A stretch of DNA of 64,000 bases from Isochrysis galbana (lineage: Eukaryota > Haptophyta > Isochrysidales > Isochrysidaceae), in NCBI GenBank assembly GCA_018136815.1, contig CM030941.1, positions 3,413,035-3,477,034 of the forward strand, in the 5' to 3' direction. Below, in pieces: positions 62,680-64,000 of the stretch. Positions within the stretch are counted from its first letter, which is position 1. Every line of letters starts with the position of its first letter. A model generated the notes under the pieces. The model was not told the origin of the DNA. It did not search any database and saw only the letters and a program-made list of their open reading frames with translations. The translations under genes and the position numbers were made by a program.

Positions 62680-64000
62680 ATGGGAGGCTCGAAGAGCAAG
62701 AAGAGGAAGACCACCGCGGAATCCCTGAGTGAGGGGATTGAAACTCCTCCCACACAGCCGGAAGGGCTCACGGATGTGGGTGCCAAGCGGCGGCCATGGG
62801 CGGCAATTGAAGACGAGAAACTCAAGGAGTTGGTAGGACTGCATGGTGTAAAAAATTGGGCGCTCATTGCGACGGAGCTGCATATGCGCAATGGCAAGCA
62901 GGTAGGGTCGTGTGTGCCGCGCTGTCGGCGCAGCTTCCGTGTTGGCAGCGGAGGCGTGAGCAGACGAGCACTCAGTGTGAATTAGCCTGCGTGACCTCTT
63001 GTCGGCCGACAAGGCACAAGAGAACAAGGCACAAGAGGAGAGGATATAGTGAAATCATGACGCCCAGTTTCACCTTCCTGCCGTGCAGTGCCGTGAGAGG
63101 TGGCGCAATCACCTACGACCAGAACTCAATAAGGGCGACTGGACTGTAAAAGAAGACGTTGAGATCTGGAATCGGGTCCATCAACTTGGCACAAAGTGCG
63201 TCTCCTCGCACTTGCAATTGCCCCCTACGGTATTTTTAGTGATGCGCTAGCGAGCACGCTGAGGACGCGTGTCAATCTGCCTCGCCCAAATTCCAACAAG
63301 CATGAAGCGAGGTTAGCGTGCCAAGATTAGAATCGATCAACATGCTTCCACATTACAGATGGGCTCAAATTTCAGAGCAGTACATGCCTTTGCGTACCGA
63401 CAATGACATCAAGAACAGGTCCGTACTCTACTGTCAAGTGTAGCGGCCTAAGGCAACGTCTTGCAAGCGTCTTGCCCCTAGGTACTGTCTGCATGCTCGT
63501 GGTAGCGACCAACCTCTTTTTTTGGCGTCTGCCCCTAATGGATAGATGGAACTCGATTATCCGCAAATCGACACATCCTAGCGGCCGCCCGTGGAAACCC
63601 TCCGAGAATGCAGTACGCGAACAGGTTTTGACGGCTGCTCGCGTGGCACAGAACCAGAGACACGACCCATCAGCACTGCGAGTCCGTAAACGCGAGCGAA
63701 TTTGTCGGCTGGAGGGGACAGGCGAAATTGGAGTCAGCGATGAGGAGTTGGAGGGCGATGCTGAGCCTAATGAGGCGGGTCCCCACGATTTCGATGTAAG
63801 GGTGCCGTTTGCAAATCCTGCCTGAATCTTGTTCTCTTGCCATTTCGCTGTTCTCGTGGTGCGCGTCCCATCCGTACATGGCGACTCGTCCACATCACCT
63901 GGCCTCTCAGGTTGGAGATGGAGATTTCGCTTCCAATTTGGTTGAGACGGAGTCGCCGATGCCGCTGCGAAAGCTCTTCGGCTCACCTCCCCCCCCAGGG
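62680..64000 (+). CDS. Two-repeat Myb/SANT DNA-binding protein (3' end beyond window)
   Basis: Exons 62680-62901, 63089-63195, 63359-63418, 63546-63795 and 63911 onward. Repeat 1 runs from RRPWAAIEDEKLKELVGLHG to NGKQ (exon 1) and CRERWRNHLRPELN (exon 2). Repeat 2 runs from KGDWTVKEDVEIWNRVHQLG to KWAQISEQYMPLRTDNDIKN and RWNSIIRK (exons 2-4). Each repeat has the spaced aromatic residues of Myb helices, and the second ends in the DNA-contacting NDIKNRWNS helix. The plan equals R2R3 Myb proteins, presumably nuclear transcription factors. After the repeats come SGRPWKPSENAVREQ and acidic segments. Reading on through 63796 gives a stop at 63825; a GTAAGG donor there and an in-phase CTCAG acceptor at 63910 keep the frame open to the window edge (SPMPLRKLFGSPPP), so the longer form is preferred. 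It is 5' complete if ATG 62680 is right. Confidence 0.88.

Overview
The window is nuclear DNA of a GC-rich microbial eukaryote. Genes are split by short spliceosomal introns (about 80-400 bp). Donors are mostly GTGCG, GTGAG or GTGTG, and one intron is probably GC-AG. Two runs of exactly 100 N (13024-13123 and 31424-31523) mark scaffold gaps. The long G, C and GA tracts, the compact introns and the transposon repertoire (chromovirus, piggyBac, hAT, LINE) would fit an alga such as a haptophyte or a pelagophyte. That placement is an inference; nothing here fixes the taxon.

Host genes that could be assembled exon by exon with matching splice phases: an RNF10-type RING E3 ligase with an added RanBP2 zinc finger (13878-16911, +); a 2202-residue WW/coiled-coil protein in 12 exons (19107-27495, -); a 1606-residue chromatin-type protein joining KOW-like repeats, PHD fingers, an F-box and a beta-helix (31739-36933, -); a Cid1/TUT-type terminal nucleotidyltransferase (38400-41407, +); a FYVE/PH-like protein (45577-46467, -); an ENTH (epsin-like) clathrin adaptor with an MPGGMGGG repeat tail (49224 to about 51628, -); a bZIP transcription factor (54521-55993, +); and a two-repeat Myb protein running off the right edge (62680-64000, +).

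The standout is the mobile DNA. Positions 2511-13023 (minus strand) hold a Ty3/gypsy chromovirus lacking only what falls in the first gap (5' LTR and Gag N-terminus). Its Gag and Pol lie in one reading frame separated by a single UAG. Between Gag and protease, Pol carries a phage-type cytosine DNA methyltransferase domain with its catalytic PPC and ENP motifs intact. A solo LTR of the same family, flanked by a perfect 5-bp target duplication, sits at 58714-61709 and is itself split by a 1.64-kb composite repeat flanked by a 16-bp duplication.

Other mobile DNA: a piggyBac-like transposase gene (29763 to about 31364), an 821-bp non-autonomous hAT element with an 8-bp target duplication that broke a coiled-coil exon (52351-53171), a 437-bp TA-flanked MITE (29064-29500), a LINE 3' fragment, a hAT transposase tail, and several copies of a repeat family ending in a near-palindrome (AACTAAGT-4 nt-ACTTAGTT) spread over 42.9-60.6 kb. 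The layout is therefore gene-bearing stretches at 13.9-16.9, 19.1-27.5, 31.7-41.4, 45.6-46.5, 49.2-51.6, 54.5-56.0 and 62.7-64 kb, separated by transposons and low-complexity DNA.
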